Assembly: GCA_030765065.1 (NCBI GenBank)
Contig: CM060978.1
Location: 111,519,692-111,583,691 of the forward strand
From: Deroplatys truncata
Lineage: Eukaryota; Arthropoda; Insecta; Mantodea; Mantidae
Reading direction: 5' to 3'
Length of the DNA stretch: 64,000 nt
Made by a program: the position numbers and the translations under genes. Under the pieces are notes generated by a model. It was not told where the DNA came from and did not search any database. It was given only the letters and a program-made list of their open reading frames with translations. Every line of letters starts with the position of its first letter. The first letter of the stretch is position 1. Positions 1-11,901 of the stretch are shown in pieces.

Positions 1-703
1 TGCACTACAGTAGCTAAGTTTGATATGTTACAATTTTGAATACACTACTGCTCACCAAAGGAAACGGTGTTAGCATAAATCTATTACACTGGGCGAATTT
101 AGCTCTGTTTGTCGCCGAGTTTGTTAGCAGTGTCCAAATTTCTCAGTGGCATTTAATACAACCAAATAATTCTCAGTGTTTACAGTTGACACTCTCGGTG
201 ACTTTACTCGGCTACAAGATGTAGATACTGTTGTCATGGATGAAAACCAATAAAGAAACACATTTAATCTCCAATCGCAGTCGGTACATAATGTAGAAAG
301 AACAACATAACAACATGGTAGTTGTGCCACTTACTGCAATTATTTTAAGAGAAAAACATTTAAGAGCGGACGGGAAAAAGGGTGTACGTGCCAAAAGTAA
401 GACTAGGATAAAACCGTTTCAGAATTCGCTATAAACAAGCTTTGTTCGTCTGTGTGTGCAAATATTTTTTTGGTATTACAAACACTGAATGCAACAAATG
501 ACTCAAAAGCAGTGCAAAATTTCTATAGAATTCTGATTTAACAATGTACTTTAACATGGTAATTGTTTTAAAATTGTATAAGCAATTATATGTTCTACCA
601 CTACCACTGCATAGGTATGAGGATATACATCTCTTTCTGTCAAAAAAGTGCATTTTACAGGTACATATACGCCCACTTTTCTCGGTCTCCTTTTCAATTA
701 ATT
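1..703. other. Unassigned AT-rich sequence
   Basis: Only short stop-bounded frames without recognisable domains. No repeat family shared with the rest of the window was seen. Confidence 0.5.
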
Positions 704-917
704 AGGAAAATGCTAAAAGGAACAATGTGTGTACGTTTAACCTCCACCATTAGGACGCTGTGTATAATCACAGCAGATAACAATTTATCCGTTATGTTCC
801 AGCATTTAAAAGGAAAATGCTAAAAGGAACAATGTGTGTACGTTTAACCTCCACCATTAGGACGCTGTGTATAATCACAGCAGATAACAATTTATCCGTT
901 ATGTTCCAGCATTTAAA
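704..917. repeat. Perfect tandem duplication, 2 x 107 bp
   Basis: Bases 704-810 and 811-917 read identically by eye, each starting AGGAAAATGCTAAAAGGAAC and ending with CCAGCATTTAAA. The absence of differences suggests a recent duplication or an assembly artefact. No coding role is evident. Confidence 0.93.
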
Positions 918-2000
918 AGTGCCCATGTAAGAAAAAAACACACACACAATACGAGAGAGGATAACTCCACATTTAACACAATAATAACTTTCCGGTATAC
1001 AATATTAAATACATCCACTACTAGTGAAATTATTAAGAGTATTTATTACTGTTGAAGCAAAATCACATTACGTCTAAGAGCTGACTTTTTTGGAGGTCAC
1101 ACTGCATATAGAGATGAGGTTAAATCAGGAAACAAGCTCCGAGTCACGTGCAAGAGTATTGTTTACCGAGCAAAAAGCCTACCTCAATTTAAGTAGGCAG
1201 CAATCAAAATGATCTGGAATCAAGCCGATGGATGAAAATATGACGTTATGGTCTGAACGTCCAGCTGAGCTCAATTGTATATAGTGGAGGGGTGTGGAGG
1301 GGGATCGTGGCAGACGCTCTCATTAAGAGGTTAACAATGTGAATGAGAAGTAGCAGGCATAGTGTGTTGCAGCCCATCCTATCCTCAATGTTTGTAGACA
1401 TAGGAGTGTGGCAGAATCAGTCTTTCAACACAGTAGCAGAATGTTTGTGAAACTAATTATTCAAAGATATTTTCTGTGAAATATACAAACTGGAAAAGCA
1501 TAACATTAGTTTGCTAATGTTATGAGAATGCTTACGACTGATTTGATAGAAAACTGTTTAGAATGACTATACAGCCAAGCTTAGTAAATGCCATAAAAAC
1601 TCTACCAAGAGGCTTGCATATGGGTAACTCAAACCACGAAACAAATTCGCACAATATTTTATTGCTAATTTAGGATTACAACTATTAGTTAAGCTTCTTT
1701 CTAATACTCACACTCGGCAGAATGTCAAACTATGAATTTCGAATAAATTAATTACATTCAAGCAAACAGCAGACGATAAAATACTTAATTTCAGGCACAG
1801 AAAACTTTTTACTTAATATGCAGAACGAAGGCCACTTGGTGTTCCTTTTCGCTCTACCACAATCAAAATAGTTACAATATTACTTTTGCGTAAATCAGAA
1901 GGGAAGAAATATACTACTGCTTGAATATTTGCATACATAAATACATACCATATGAGCTACAATAAATGATACTAAGGAAACACTATGTAAAAATAATACT
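918..2000. other. Unassigned AT-rich sequence
   Basis: No coding frame or transposon motif recognised. The only local structure noted is the perfect short palindrome at 1499-1524. Confidence 0.45.
1499..1524. repeat. Perfect 11-bp inverted repeat, 4-base loop
   Basis: CATAACATTAG is followed by TTTG and then by its exact reverse complement CTAATGTTATG. There is no U-tract or gene context to support a terminator. It may be a chance palindrome or the end of a small element. Confidence 0.7.
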
Positions 2001-3345
2001 GTGTTACGTATGTATGAGTTTTTCCAACTATTACCATCTTTCATGTTATATAATTTGTACAGACCACTTTTGCAAAAACTTATTTTTCTATGTATTTAAT
2101 GCTAATCGAGCTAAACATTTGCAGAAATAGTTTCATTACACATTTCGTTGTAGCTACAAGGGGTATAGGAGACTGAGACGTTAGTCAAATGTTTAAAAAG
2201 CCGAACGCTTTATGCTGGTTTTGAAATTCCAAAACATCAAGAAACAAATAAATAGTGAAAGCGCTTCCAAAAAATATTGTATAATTCAAGTGAATAACAA
2301 TGAATATCTAGAAGTAGCTGATGTCAAACAAACTTATTTGAAGTATATGCGTGCTTTTCAAGATATCTACAGTTTTTGTGTAGTGAAGCATTGACTTTGT
2401 TTTATGGTTTACAGTTATACAAATTTAATTCCGAAGGAAGAGAACTTCACTTCAATATATCCCTCTAATAAGTTACGTAGGATAGGATAGGACTAGAAGC
2501 GGAGGGGCACTCAGCACCTCGACCTACGAGATCTTTTGTACCAAGGCCTCTACGGGGTGCCCCCGAGAGAGAGGGATGAGGTGAGAGGAGACAGAGGTGG
2601 CCGGATCAGGAGGCACGACAGGCAAAAGGCAGGGTCCCTATCGTTTGCTGATCTGAACTCCCCAAGTGGTGGAGCAGCCGGTGGGCTTACACATCTCCTG
2701 GGGGGCCCGGCATCGGGTGACCTCTCGCAGTTCGGGAGACGGTTTCCTCAGAGCATCCTTTTCCCCTGCCATGCACATGTCCCACCGACACTAGCAACCC
2801 TAAAAGAAACGAAACAGATGAAAAGTGAAATGAAATGAGAAATGGAGGGACAGGAAATTCGGGATGTAATGATCCTTCCTAGCATTCGCCTTGCGACCCG
2901 AGAAAACCCCCGGAAAAACCCAAGAGTCAGGAAGGTCGGCCACTGGAATCGAATCCAGGATCTCCCGAACGCGGGCCACAGACGTCCGCCTGCACCATTC
3001 CACTCGGTATTAGTTATGTAAAAATAGTATTTTAATCAACATCGTTAGAGCCACTTTTGAGAAGATGGAAAAATAATAAACAGTTTCCGTGTAAAGGACA
3101 ATTGGGCGATCTTGTTGAAATCCTTCGTGTCGCATCCTTGGAAGATACTCAACTTGAATAAAAAGTTTGAAATGTTTCATTCGACTTTATGGAGTCGAAT
3201 AGTTTGGTATGTATTCGTTTATAACGCGTCATACGAAACTTTTTCTGGAATCATTATTTTGGGTTAAGGGGTAAAATACCGATATCGATTTTGAGTGGAA
3301 TGCCATACTTCCTCTACCCGCTATAGTTAGTCGCTACAGAAATTA
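2001..3345 (+). mobile_element. R1 repeat copy 1, interrupted by a SINE
   Basis: Starts with GTGTTACGTATGTATGAG, matching the 5' end of other R1 copies. It carries the internal landmarks 'tatctagaag', 'tatggtttacagttatac', 'ttttaatcaacatcgttag' and 'cttcgtgtcgcatccttgg', and ends near 'gtggaatgccatacttcctc'. The R1 order resumes across the SINE at 2480-3008, so the SINE is nested. Non-coding; R1 is probably a non-autonomous element of unknown class. Confidence 0.75.
2480..3008 (-). mobile_element. tRNA-derived SINE (family SINE2)
   Basis: On the minus strand the head contains the polymerase III B-box-like GGATTCGATTCC next to GTTCGGGAGATCCT. The body is GC-rich, and the 3' end is a (CCTAT)n tail, seen as 'ggataggataggac' at 2480. 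Imperfect flanking duplications ATAAGTTACGTA (2468-2479) and ATTAGTTATGTA (3009-3020) bracket it. It lies inside R1 copy 1. The 100-codon open frame within it is incidental. Confidence 0.72.
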
Positions 3346-4199
3346 ATAAACGTATAGGAGGTGCATCAAAGAATAGGGTAGGGTGATATTGAGGACTAAA
3401 TCTATGCTAATACTTCTAAAGGTATTCAATACTTTCTTATGAAAAGCCCTTAAAGTGTGACAGCCTCTAATCTCCTGTCGCAGCGAGTTCCAGAGACGGA
3501 CAGTGGTTTATTGGGAAGGGTGATGATTAAAGTGATGTTCGTTGAAAAGGCACTTTTACCATGGTCGAGTTTCAGAGCGTGTATCACGGTTATGAGAAAT
3601 AGGTAAGTTAAAAGAAGCAGAAGAAACAGGGTGAAAGGGAAGGCATTGCATTAAATTAGTTATAGATCTCATTATTTGGAACATATTTTTGTATCTTTCA
3701 TTTTTTACTACGACCATTTTCTGCGGAGATAAAACACACACGTTGGCAATGCTGCAGCGCGCGCTAGCTGGGAGCGGGGATGGAACTTTCCATTTCAAAA
3801 TCAGAAGTAGGTCAGCGCGTAAACAGGTTCACTTTCGCAGGCGCGTGGTTCATGGGTGTGGATGAACATTTCGTGTGTTCCTGCCCATACGTTCACAGCA
3901 AATCGCTGTTGAAAATGATGCTCCCTGATGTTTGAAGGTTTTCTTCCGCCCATATATGAGTGTTATGAAAATTGAAATTGCATTTTTTTGTTGCAAAGTA
4001 GTTTCCTCTGTTGCCATAATAATTGTGGCATATCTGCACCTTGTTCTAGGAAACCGTTGTACGCAAGCCGTGATAGTGCCACGGATGGATGTTACATTTT
4101 AACATCCAAAACGAAACTACGGCATTTAAAAGACATAACACAACAGTAAACGACTAGATTCAGATAATTCCAGGTATATATGTTATGGAAATGTTAGAA
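3346..4199. other. Unassigned sequence
   Basis: No supported gene. Short frames around 3556-3798 show no domain. A slightly GC-richer patch at 3740-3860 has no recognisable element. Confidence 0.4.
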
Positions 4200-4705
4200 G
4201 AGTTAAAATTATATTTTAATTTTAATTAAAATTACGTTTTCGTCTATCGTTATACGTTTTACTAGTTGTACAAGATTATACAAAATTCCTTCCGAATGAA
4301 GAGGGCTTCATAGGCTATTCTCGGAAAATTCAAGATATATATTTTATTTGTCATGTAAATAACTTTAATATATGGTATTTTAATAAAAATCCTTAGCCAT
4401 TTTCTAGAATATCAAAATTTTCGAAAAATGTTCCATGTAAAGCGGTTGGGGATGATGGATTTACTTGGAAATCTTCGTGTCGCATCTGATCATACGGAAC
4501 TTAAGTTTGTGCTTATCCGACTTTTCGTTTTTGAATTATGCTGTTCAAAGACACACACACGGAACATGTTACCAAAAATGCTTTATTTGCATTAAAAGGG
4601 CTTCAAAACATGAATTTCCGGTGAAATCTCGGTATCGAATTTTTGGGGTGGAATGTAATACTTTCTCTACCTACTATGTACATTGTGGAGAAAGCAAAAG
4701 ACAGC
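4200..4705 (+). mobile_element. R1 repeat copy 2
   Basis: Shows the R1 landmarks in order: 'ttttcgtctatcg', 'acaaaattccttccgaatga', 'tcaagatatatattttattt', 'ttccatgtaaag', 'cttcgtgtcgcatc', 'cgtttttgaattatgctg', a short ACACACAC stretch, 'gaaatctcggtatcgaattt' and the end motif 'gtggagaaagcaaaag'. The microsatellite here is short, so this copy may show a pre-expansion state. The 5' end is less certain. Confidence 0.8.
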
Positions 4706-6529
4706 GAGACATTACTTTCCGCTATCGGTGTGCCCAAAATTATGTTTGAGTCGAGTATAATGCAATCTAGCATTATAAACATAACTTTAACTGGTTGCCC
4801 GATGTTACATGTGCAGCTTTTTATATTCAAATGACGAATTAATTTCATTTACCTCCTGCTTTCTTTATGAAACTATTGACATCCATTTATAAGATTTCTA
4901 TGGCGACTCCTCCTCTTTACTCCTTATAATTGATTTCATACAGACCCGGCTATTCCTAATAACGGATGAAATATGCCCCGATGTTGTCGCAAAATGACGT
5001 TGGCGGAACGTCTGACTTCCTTAACTCCCCCACAGTATTCCAATTTCTGGAAATACTGTATAGCCTATAAGTACTCTTTGACTTTCGAATAATCATTGAC
5101 CAACTTGGTAGATAATTACAGTAGGTGAAATTTTAAACCGTCGTACCTTCTCTTTGGTCCGGCTGTTTAATAACACAAAAGGTACACAGTTTTCATATAA
5201 TACAGAGGTCCTTAACATTTACAACGAAATAGAGAAGCTGGTGAGTATACAGATTGCGCACTCCCAAGCCACCAAAGTAACCTCTTAGGAAGAGACATAT
5301 AGTCTGCGACCATCGAGAAAAACTATCTTCTCAGTTGTTAATTAAAAAAATATCGGTTCACTCATTTCTAATGTTAGCAATTTTCTCTCTTTGTACAATA
5401 ATTTAGCGCGCCCTGCTAACGAAGTTGTTTACACCATAATCGTAAAAGCCAATGAAGCAAAACTTTCTTACTTGGGAGTTATTAAAATATTTCAGCATTA
5501 ATATGCATGCCTATCGTGGTGTTATGAACACATTTATTTTCCTTTAGTTTTGCTGTGTCTCAATAGCTAAATGTTATTTTACATGTATATTCTGTGGAGT
5601 AACAATAAATGTTTAGTACTCTATGGAATCCTTAACTAAAAATCAAGAACTTCTTCGCAAGCATATTCTTTTATAACTCCATTGTGTTCGTATTCAAGTA
5701 CAAGGGCTTTCTAAAACCGTTTTAATATTTTAGTAAATTATGAAATGAAATTAGATATTGTTTTATAGCTTCATATGCTTCAGAAAGGTTTGGACTTTCC
5801 AACGGTGAAAGAATTATCAAATTCGGTTGAGATTATCTTAGAAACACACACACGCAAACTGCTCTCTTTATAATAGTATACACGTATATACGTCGTAGTA
5901 ACGCCTGATGTCACTATTTTCAATGGTTAATGGTTACCATCAACATGAAAGGGGAAAGTGAATGTATTTTAAATCAATAACTTCTAATTCACAGTCATTT
6001 CCACCAGTTCTTTGTTTTGCGAAGAACGAAAGGACTCTATTGGAGAGAAGTGTAAATAATCTATATTAATAGCCGAAATTAATATTAAACTTACACTGTC
6101 GCTGACAGACTACATCTACTTCACAGAAAATGAAATGAACATCAGCAAGGAATTAAAAACAAGTATAACAGATGTAAAGATAGGCGATACGAAAACTTAT
6201 TAGGAACGGAACCATGGAATATCTCTGCTAGTATATGCGTATAAACCAAGATGAAGACCAAACAAACTTTTGAGAAACGAAATATCAAATGTGGAGTAAG
6301 AGCAAGCCATGAATGCTAAACCGAATCTTTATGGTGATAGTGATGTTGGAATTTCAGGATAAATGACAAATGTGTTTGTTGTCTTGTATAAGTTAGATTT
6401 TTGGTGATTGGGATTTGTTTCTGATGCCAGTCCAAATAAGCAAGAATCAAAAGGATGTTTTAGCAGAAAACGGAATTTTGCTTGCGAAAAGAAATTTAGA
6501 ATGGGATTTCTATAGATTTATTACGTCAT
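4706..6529. other. Unassigned AT-rich sequence
   Basis: No domain-bearing frame or element boundary recognised. Sequence around 6170-6300 may be the 5' continuation of the RTE-like remnant that follows, but I could not confirm this. Confidence 0.35.
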
Positions 6530-6900
6530 TTTTCTAAGCAACCTATATGGCATGCGCGCTACAAACAGCCAATTATGCACGATGACCATCATAACCTGCT
6601 TATGTATTAAAATAAAATTGCGTTCACCAGTTCCATTGTATGGAAGTGAATGTTTGCTCCTTATTAAGGAGCAAAGAAAGGCAATTGAAAGCGACCTAGG
6701 TGGGCTTTCGTGACCATCAATGGGAATATAAAGTCACCTAGAAATGAAGAGAACCCTCAAAACTATAACCAGTAAAAACATTAGAATATATGAATATGAG
6801 TGACTTAAAATGGAAACAATTTGTGAATGAAATGACATATGAACGCTAACCAGAACAGTAGTAAGTATTCCAAGGTTAGAAGATCTAAAGAAAGAAACAA
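6530..6900 (+). pseudogene. RTE-like LINE remnant, C-terminal part of reverse transcriptase ORF
   Basis: Translation from 6627 reads PVPLYGSECLLLIKEQRK. This matches the well-known 'PVLLYGSE.W.L.K...R.IE' segment downstream of the reverse transcriptase in RTE-type and related non-LTR retrotransposons. Upstream, NLYGMRATNS is in the same frame. Downstream, fragments such as EDLKKE appear in shifted frames with several stops, as expected of a decayed 3' end. No reverse transcriptase catalytic YADD block is present in this stretch. The clade assignment is tentative because only a short motif is readable. Confidence 0.55.
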
Positions 6901-8424
6901 TAGATACATACTCCTGCTTCGAAATGATGAAATAAATACTAAAATCTTACACGGAAGATGAATACTTAATATCACGCTTCCATAAACGATCTTTGAAAGA
7001 AACCTTACATTTCAACGAGCGTAAATGGAAATTTAAGTTATAATGGTTTGTCAACTGGCTTTATTTTCTCAATGTCGCCAACATTGTTTCTGTAGATAAC
7101 CGTTTATCACATTAGAAAGCATTCCACTGCGACAATTAAAAATACACGGTTTGGAGTTATGATGTGCTTGCAAAAAATGCACTCCGGGTTTAAAACCTAT
7201 ATTGTATTATCAATACTTCATAAGTGCATTTACATATGCAATTAAATATATTACCACCTGTGCTTTATTCTTATACTCACAAGTCTACGATCTGGACTTC
7301 CCACATAAATCCCAAATCATAGCGAGTAACCTCAAGATCCTCTGAGAGAATCCTGGGATATATGATGTATCTTAGAATAAAGTGTTTGAGGTTATTTTGT
7401 GGGTTCCAATATAAGGCAAGTAATTATACACCAACGCTACATTAGTTGTACTAGAAGGAGAATTCCAAACAAGTGGTTATTGAAATTTCCAGCCTCAAGC
7501 ACTCAAGTGTTTGTAATTCCAGGAGATAAGTGAGTGATATATAAAACTGCAGGAGCTGACTCCTATAACACTTGAAATAAAAAGTACTCGATCACTCAAC
7601 CGCCAATAAAACAACCAGTAAATCGTTTTCTGTCCAAGAGCGCCGTCTTCTACATTCTTACTACTTTTCTGCTTTGCTTTTATCTTTGCATTTGTCCTAA
7701 TATGGTCTATCACCTGGTAACCTTACTTTTGACTGGAAACATTTAATATTCACTTATTTCTAATACATTCTTAGCCAGCAATCGAATAGGAAGAATATTA
7801 CGGAAATCCAGCCTGAATAGGAAGGAAAATGTACTTGTTTTCGTAAATTATAAAAAGAATTATGTTTTTATTACAAGTTAAAATAGACTAAACAAAAACT
7901 TTTGGACCAAGCGGAGATTGCTGCGGTTACTGACGTCTTGCAAAAGCTCTCTGTTGATCCTGTAACTAGGGGACAGTATTAGCAGATACGGACTACACAG
8001 CGCACATATGCACAAGATAAGTGACCAAAATCATCTCTTCTGGTGGTTATGCAGCTTAGCTGTGTTGTGAAAATGCATTCTCTGGTGTAAGTTTTATTCC
8101 ATCGTGATGTTTTGTTTTTAATTTAGAAATGAGAACATTAAGAAGTTACAGTTACCTTAAGAAATCACGGGAGCCATTCATCATCAAGCCTGTCGCCACA
8201 AATGGGACAAGCTGGGGAATATAACGAGGTATACTGCAATCAGTCAACTTTCTAGTAATGCCATTAGTATTTGCCATTAGAGCCCCAGTGAGGAGTGATC
8301 GGCACAACAAAATTAGACTAGCGCTTGGGAAAAACAGCGCCTTTTGGGTGTGAAAAATGGCCAACGTGTTTGTTCAATTATGAGGAATGTTTACATATGA
8401 ACAAACAGCCTATATCATCAGCTT
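6901..8424. other. Unassigned AT-rich sequence
   Basis: No recognisable coding domain. Short open frames at 7495-7713 and 8152-8364 have no motif I can name. Confidence 0.4.
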
Positions 8425-8525
8425 TCGTTCCGAATGAAGCCTTGCTAAGGATTTTTACACCCGCAAAGTCTGTCAACCTGGGTTGAACCAGTTGCCTCGG
8501 GAAGTAGGGCTAGTATGGTCGACGG
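8425..8525 (-). mobile_element. SINE3 fragment, tRNA-derived
   Basis: On the minus strand it reads 'gctagccctacttcccgagg', 'actggttcaacccagg' (B-box-like) and 'gtgtaaaaatccttagcaag'. This matches the head and proximal body of the better-preserved SINE3 copies at 24299 and 52984. The 3' half is missing. Confidence 0.65.
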
Positions 8526-8910
8526 CGGATTAGAGATCGCTTAGTATTTTAGTTCATCATGAAAAGGTTTACAATGACAAAACTTGCTTCTATTTATTTA
8601 CAGAAAACAATACCGAGATGGAAAACAGGTTGCAAGCCCGACAGGCTATGCTATGCTCAGTAAAACTCATATCGGAAAAATACCTAGTCCTGACGGATTT
8701 CAAGAACTTTCCGAATATCTCATTTTGAGGAAAAAGTGCTGAATCATGTAGCTAAGTCAGCGCTGCCAACTTCCCAGTCTTACGCATCAAGATTTGTATT
8801 CACTACATGGCCTAAACATACCTCCACTGACAACAAATGATTATTGGTCCTCTGCAGATGCGTTTTGTTGAAGCGTATTCCAGAACCCCGTTCCGAGGAT
8901 GGGATGTTAA

Positions 8911-9170
8911 TTTTCAGATGAGTCATGCTTCACTAGAGATGTATATTTCCAGCAGCCATAGCCATATTTGGGTTGACGAAAACAAACTTTAATCATCCTA
9001 ACCTCTGAAAGTGGTTTGCAATGAATGCGGGCTTGAAGAGGACCAATGCTTGCTGCCGAATCTGTTAATTGGGGAAATTTATTTATGGCTTCGTTGATCC
9101 GTGATGTCAGAGTCGCATGAGGGAATTCTACGTCGTCGGCTAGTGTGTTGGTAGTATGAGTCTATTCCTA
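8911..9170 (+). pseudogene. Decayed Tc1-like (DDE_3) transposase fragment
   Basis: Translation from 8911 gives FSDESCFTRD, which matches the first catalytic Asp block of DDE_3-type Tc1/mariner-superfamily transposases. A +1/-1 shift then leads to SSHSHIWVDENK, the family's conserved 'HN.H.WADENPH'-type segment. Further downstream, shifted frames give GLEEDQCLLPNLLIGEIYL, resembling the region between the first and second acidic residues. Several stops and frameshifts make it non-functional. No inverted repeats were identified, so the element limits are unknown. Confidence 0.6.
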
Positions 9171-10185
9171 TGCGCTTCTCTTAACATGTCCGAATTTGTT
9201 GAAGACCTAAAAAATCAAGGGGATAAGTATAGGATTTTGTTGTTATCGAAAGTATATCATTAAAACTAATCATGTACGCACTAATTAAAAGGTTAGTAGA
9301 TTAACTATGGGAGAAACGTTGGACAGGGACAATCGACAGTTTTAAGCAATTTAGATTTAAAACACTTTCTTAAAATCACGCATAATTATGTGTACAATAT
9401 AACACATTATTATACGTGTTTTAATCTTAAAATACTATTTCAAATATCGCTCTTGGATTTGGACTTTTCAGATAAATTGCGATCATTCATTCTTTCTTGA
9501 AGTTTAACGTCCTTTAACCTGGTAGTTATGTTGGACGATGGACGAAATGGGCGAAATGATGCTCAAACTAATCCGGGGTTCTTAGAGCTACAAAAGAAAC
9601 GCGACCCCACAGAGGTGGGCTTACCAACATTCAGACATCTCTTAAGATGTCGAAAGGATGAGTACTGTTTTACGATGTGCTATAATACTTTCAACAATGT
9701 TTTATTATGGTGCTTAAAATGTTGCTCATAGTGTTATATTCACTTGAAGTTCAACAATAAATCTTTGATGCTGCTGTGACTGTCAATCAATCCATTATGT
9801 ATGCTCTACTTCTAAGCGTTATATTAAATCCCAATTATGGAGTTCTGAATGTGAGGTACACTTGTTTATTGCAGTAGCTACTACAATAGTCTACTAGAAC
9901 GATTTCTAAATCTAGAGTTTGCAGAAGTCCGACTATGGCGAACAGTTGAGAAATTTGATTAAAAAACTAAAAGACAACGATTTCTTTAATACTGGCGTTT
10001 AGTGAGGTAACTGTAACGCTGATTTTAATGGTTATTTTTGTTAAGGTAATTTTTAATTATCTAAGAAAAATTTTACTCCATGACAACTGCAATTTAGCCC
10101 AATTACTTTTTCTGTACGTTTCTCTATCACATTATAACTGCCGTGGTTAATCTGCGTTAGCCCAGGCAAGTAATGGTTATAAATG
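9171..10185. other. Unassigned AT-rich sequence
   Basis: Nothing recognisable. The 67-codon frame at 9528-9731 has no identifiable domain. Confidence 0.4.
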
Positions 10186-11067
10186 CAGTAGAGCATAAAT
10201 TATCCGAAACAACTGTGGACGGGGGTATTCAGATAACTTATTCTTTGGATAAACGACCATTTGTGAAAATAATTGTACCAGATGTCAAAGGAGCAATATG
10301 AAACAAAGAAACATTGATATTAAACACAACTGTGCATGTATATTTTGTATCACAGGTCTTACAAAATAACACAGAGAACTGACTAGCCTAGTTTGACAAG
10401 TTCAAAATGGCAATTAAAATAGGCCTATAGCAAAGGAAAAGTAGTCCATCTTTGCTTCTCTTTTGGGGAGCTTCAGAGCTGAAACTTTTTTGGGGGGCCG
10501 TAACCTCTGCAAATGCTTTAAAGAAATTATAGGACAGCATCACATTCTTGTTGTTCTAACGACTTCATATCCGTCTCAAGGCAGTAAAAAGCTTCCTCAC
10601 TTGATGGTACTTTTTCAGCATGGTCGTCGCCACGCTCTTCCTCGTCGTCGCAAGTGTCTTGATCGTCAATGACACTGCCAATGATTTCATCGTCCGTCAA
10701 TATTTCATATTCAGTCGCCAACATCTCATTAGAGCCAGTTTTGAATGCTTTCCTGGCCGCATTCTTCAAATCCTGAAGATTCTTTAATCAGCCCAGCCAG
10801 TTCTGAAACAAATTGACTGTTTGATGGCTCTTCAGGTCCAGTGATAGACTCGTCTGACGGAAGGAACTTATTCGAAGCTTTCTCTAATAGCCCAAGCTTC
10901 CGCTGCCATGTATGTAGCATCCTTCAAATCAATTTCTTTATACAGCTGCTGAATCGTCTTTTTCCTCGATGAGTACTACATGGCGCGCACGCAAATTTGA
11001 AATTGCAAATTGGAACGGTTAACTGATGTTTCGGTTGATCGGTATTCGGATAATAGATGCTCTAATG
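10186..11067 (-). mobile_element. Internally deleted Tigger/pogo-like DNA transposon
   Basis: The left end reads CAGTAGAGCATAAATTATCC. The right end, read on the minus strand, is CATTAGAGCATCTATTATCC followed by GAATACCGATC. These are imperfect terminal inverted repeats of Tigger type, which typically start CAGT.GA... and include TTATCCGA. The right end is followed by TA at 11068; the left flank is TG, a decayed TA target. Between them lies only the C-terminal part of a transposase on the minus strand, so most of the gene has been lost. Confidence 0.8.
10527..10960 (-). pseudogene. Tigger/pogo-like transposase, C-terminal remnant
   Basis: Minus-strand translation gives DLKDATYMAAEAW near 10920-10960, then frameshifted pieces including ESIQNWL, YEILTDDEIIGSV, an acidic stretch (DDQDTCDDEEERGDD), and ETDMKSLEQQE near 10540. 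Their order matches the C-terminus of Tigger/Jerky-type transposases: AAEAW, then an acidic 'ILTDEEI..V' region, then a final amphipathic 'LE.. L.. LEQQ' segment. The DNA-binding domain and DDE core are absent. At least one frameshift lies near 10730-10770. Confidence 0.75.
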
Positions 11068-11901
11068 TATTGCCAAACTAACATTACATGAACGATGAAT
11101 GGAAAATTTTAAAATGCGTTAATAAAACATTTAATGTACAAGAAGAAGACAAAATGTAAATAAAAAATCCTTATACCCTATGGCTTCAAGGCAGCTGAAT
11201 TATTGTAGAAATACCGACAGCGTCCTGAAGATTGGAGAGGTGCACGTTCCTGGAACTTCTTGTTCCACCAATTCACCTAATTTGAAGCCTGAGAACACTT
11301 AAGATATAATACGTCGCCAGGAAAGCTAGAGCCCTTAACTTAAAAAATTCTTGTATATAGCGTGTAATATAAAATATGCAGTATCTCACGTAAACATTGG
11401 TTTCGTGGCATCAAGCACATATCTGATGTTTTTACTACTGTAGGTGGCATAACAGAACGGTAGTGTCACGCTATCTTGCGGAGCAGCATAAAACAATGTG
11501 AAGGCGTTATGCTTAACTAGTTCCAGACAGTGAATAATAACAGCAACTGGTCCCTAGTAGGTCTGCGCAGTTGTAGTGAATGTGGTTACCAGGAGTGGGA
11601 TAGAAGTTTTTGCGGAATTAGTTTTTCAATTTTTCGTTATTCCTACACCGCACTTCCTTAGCATCATGACTGGAGACCGGATTCCGACTATAAAATCTGG
11701 CCAATCCAATTTACACTATATGCCAGCTCTGCTAAGCACAAAAAATACTCTTGTTTTCAAAATAATGATTTTTTCAAACAGTTATAAAATGCTGTACTCT
11801 TTAAGGATTAATCCAATTAAAACGCCTTCTCTAAAGATGCCATTGGAGAAAGATTCAGTATTAAAATAATGAAACATTTAGAAAACTTATGAAAAGTCCT
11901 A
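11068..11901. other. Unassigned sequence
   Basis: No recognised element. The 97-codon frame at 11576-11869 lacks any domain I can identify and is not supported as a gene. Confidence 0.4.

Noticed and set aside
1499-1524. Perfect hairpin as a transcription terminator.
   Set aside because: No gene upstream, no U-tract, and a eukaryotic context.
2536-2838. 100-codon open frame with a basic, Gly-rich sequence.
   Set aside because: Inside SINE2, on the strand opposite to its head.
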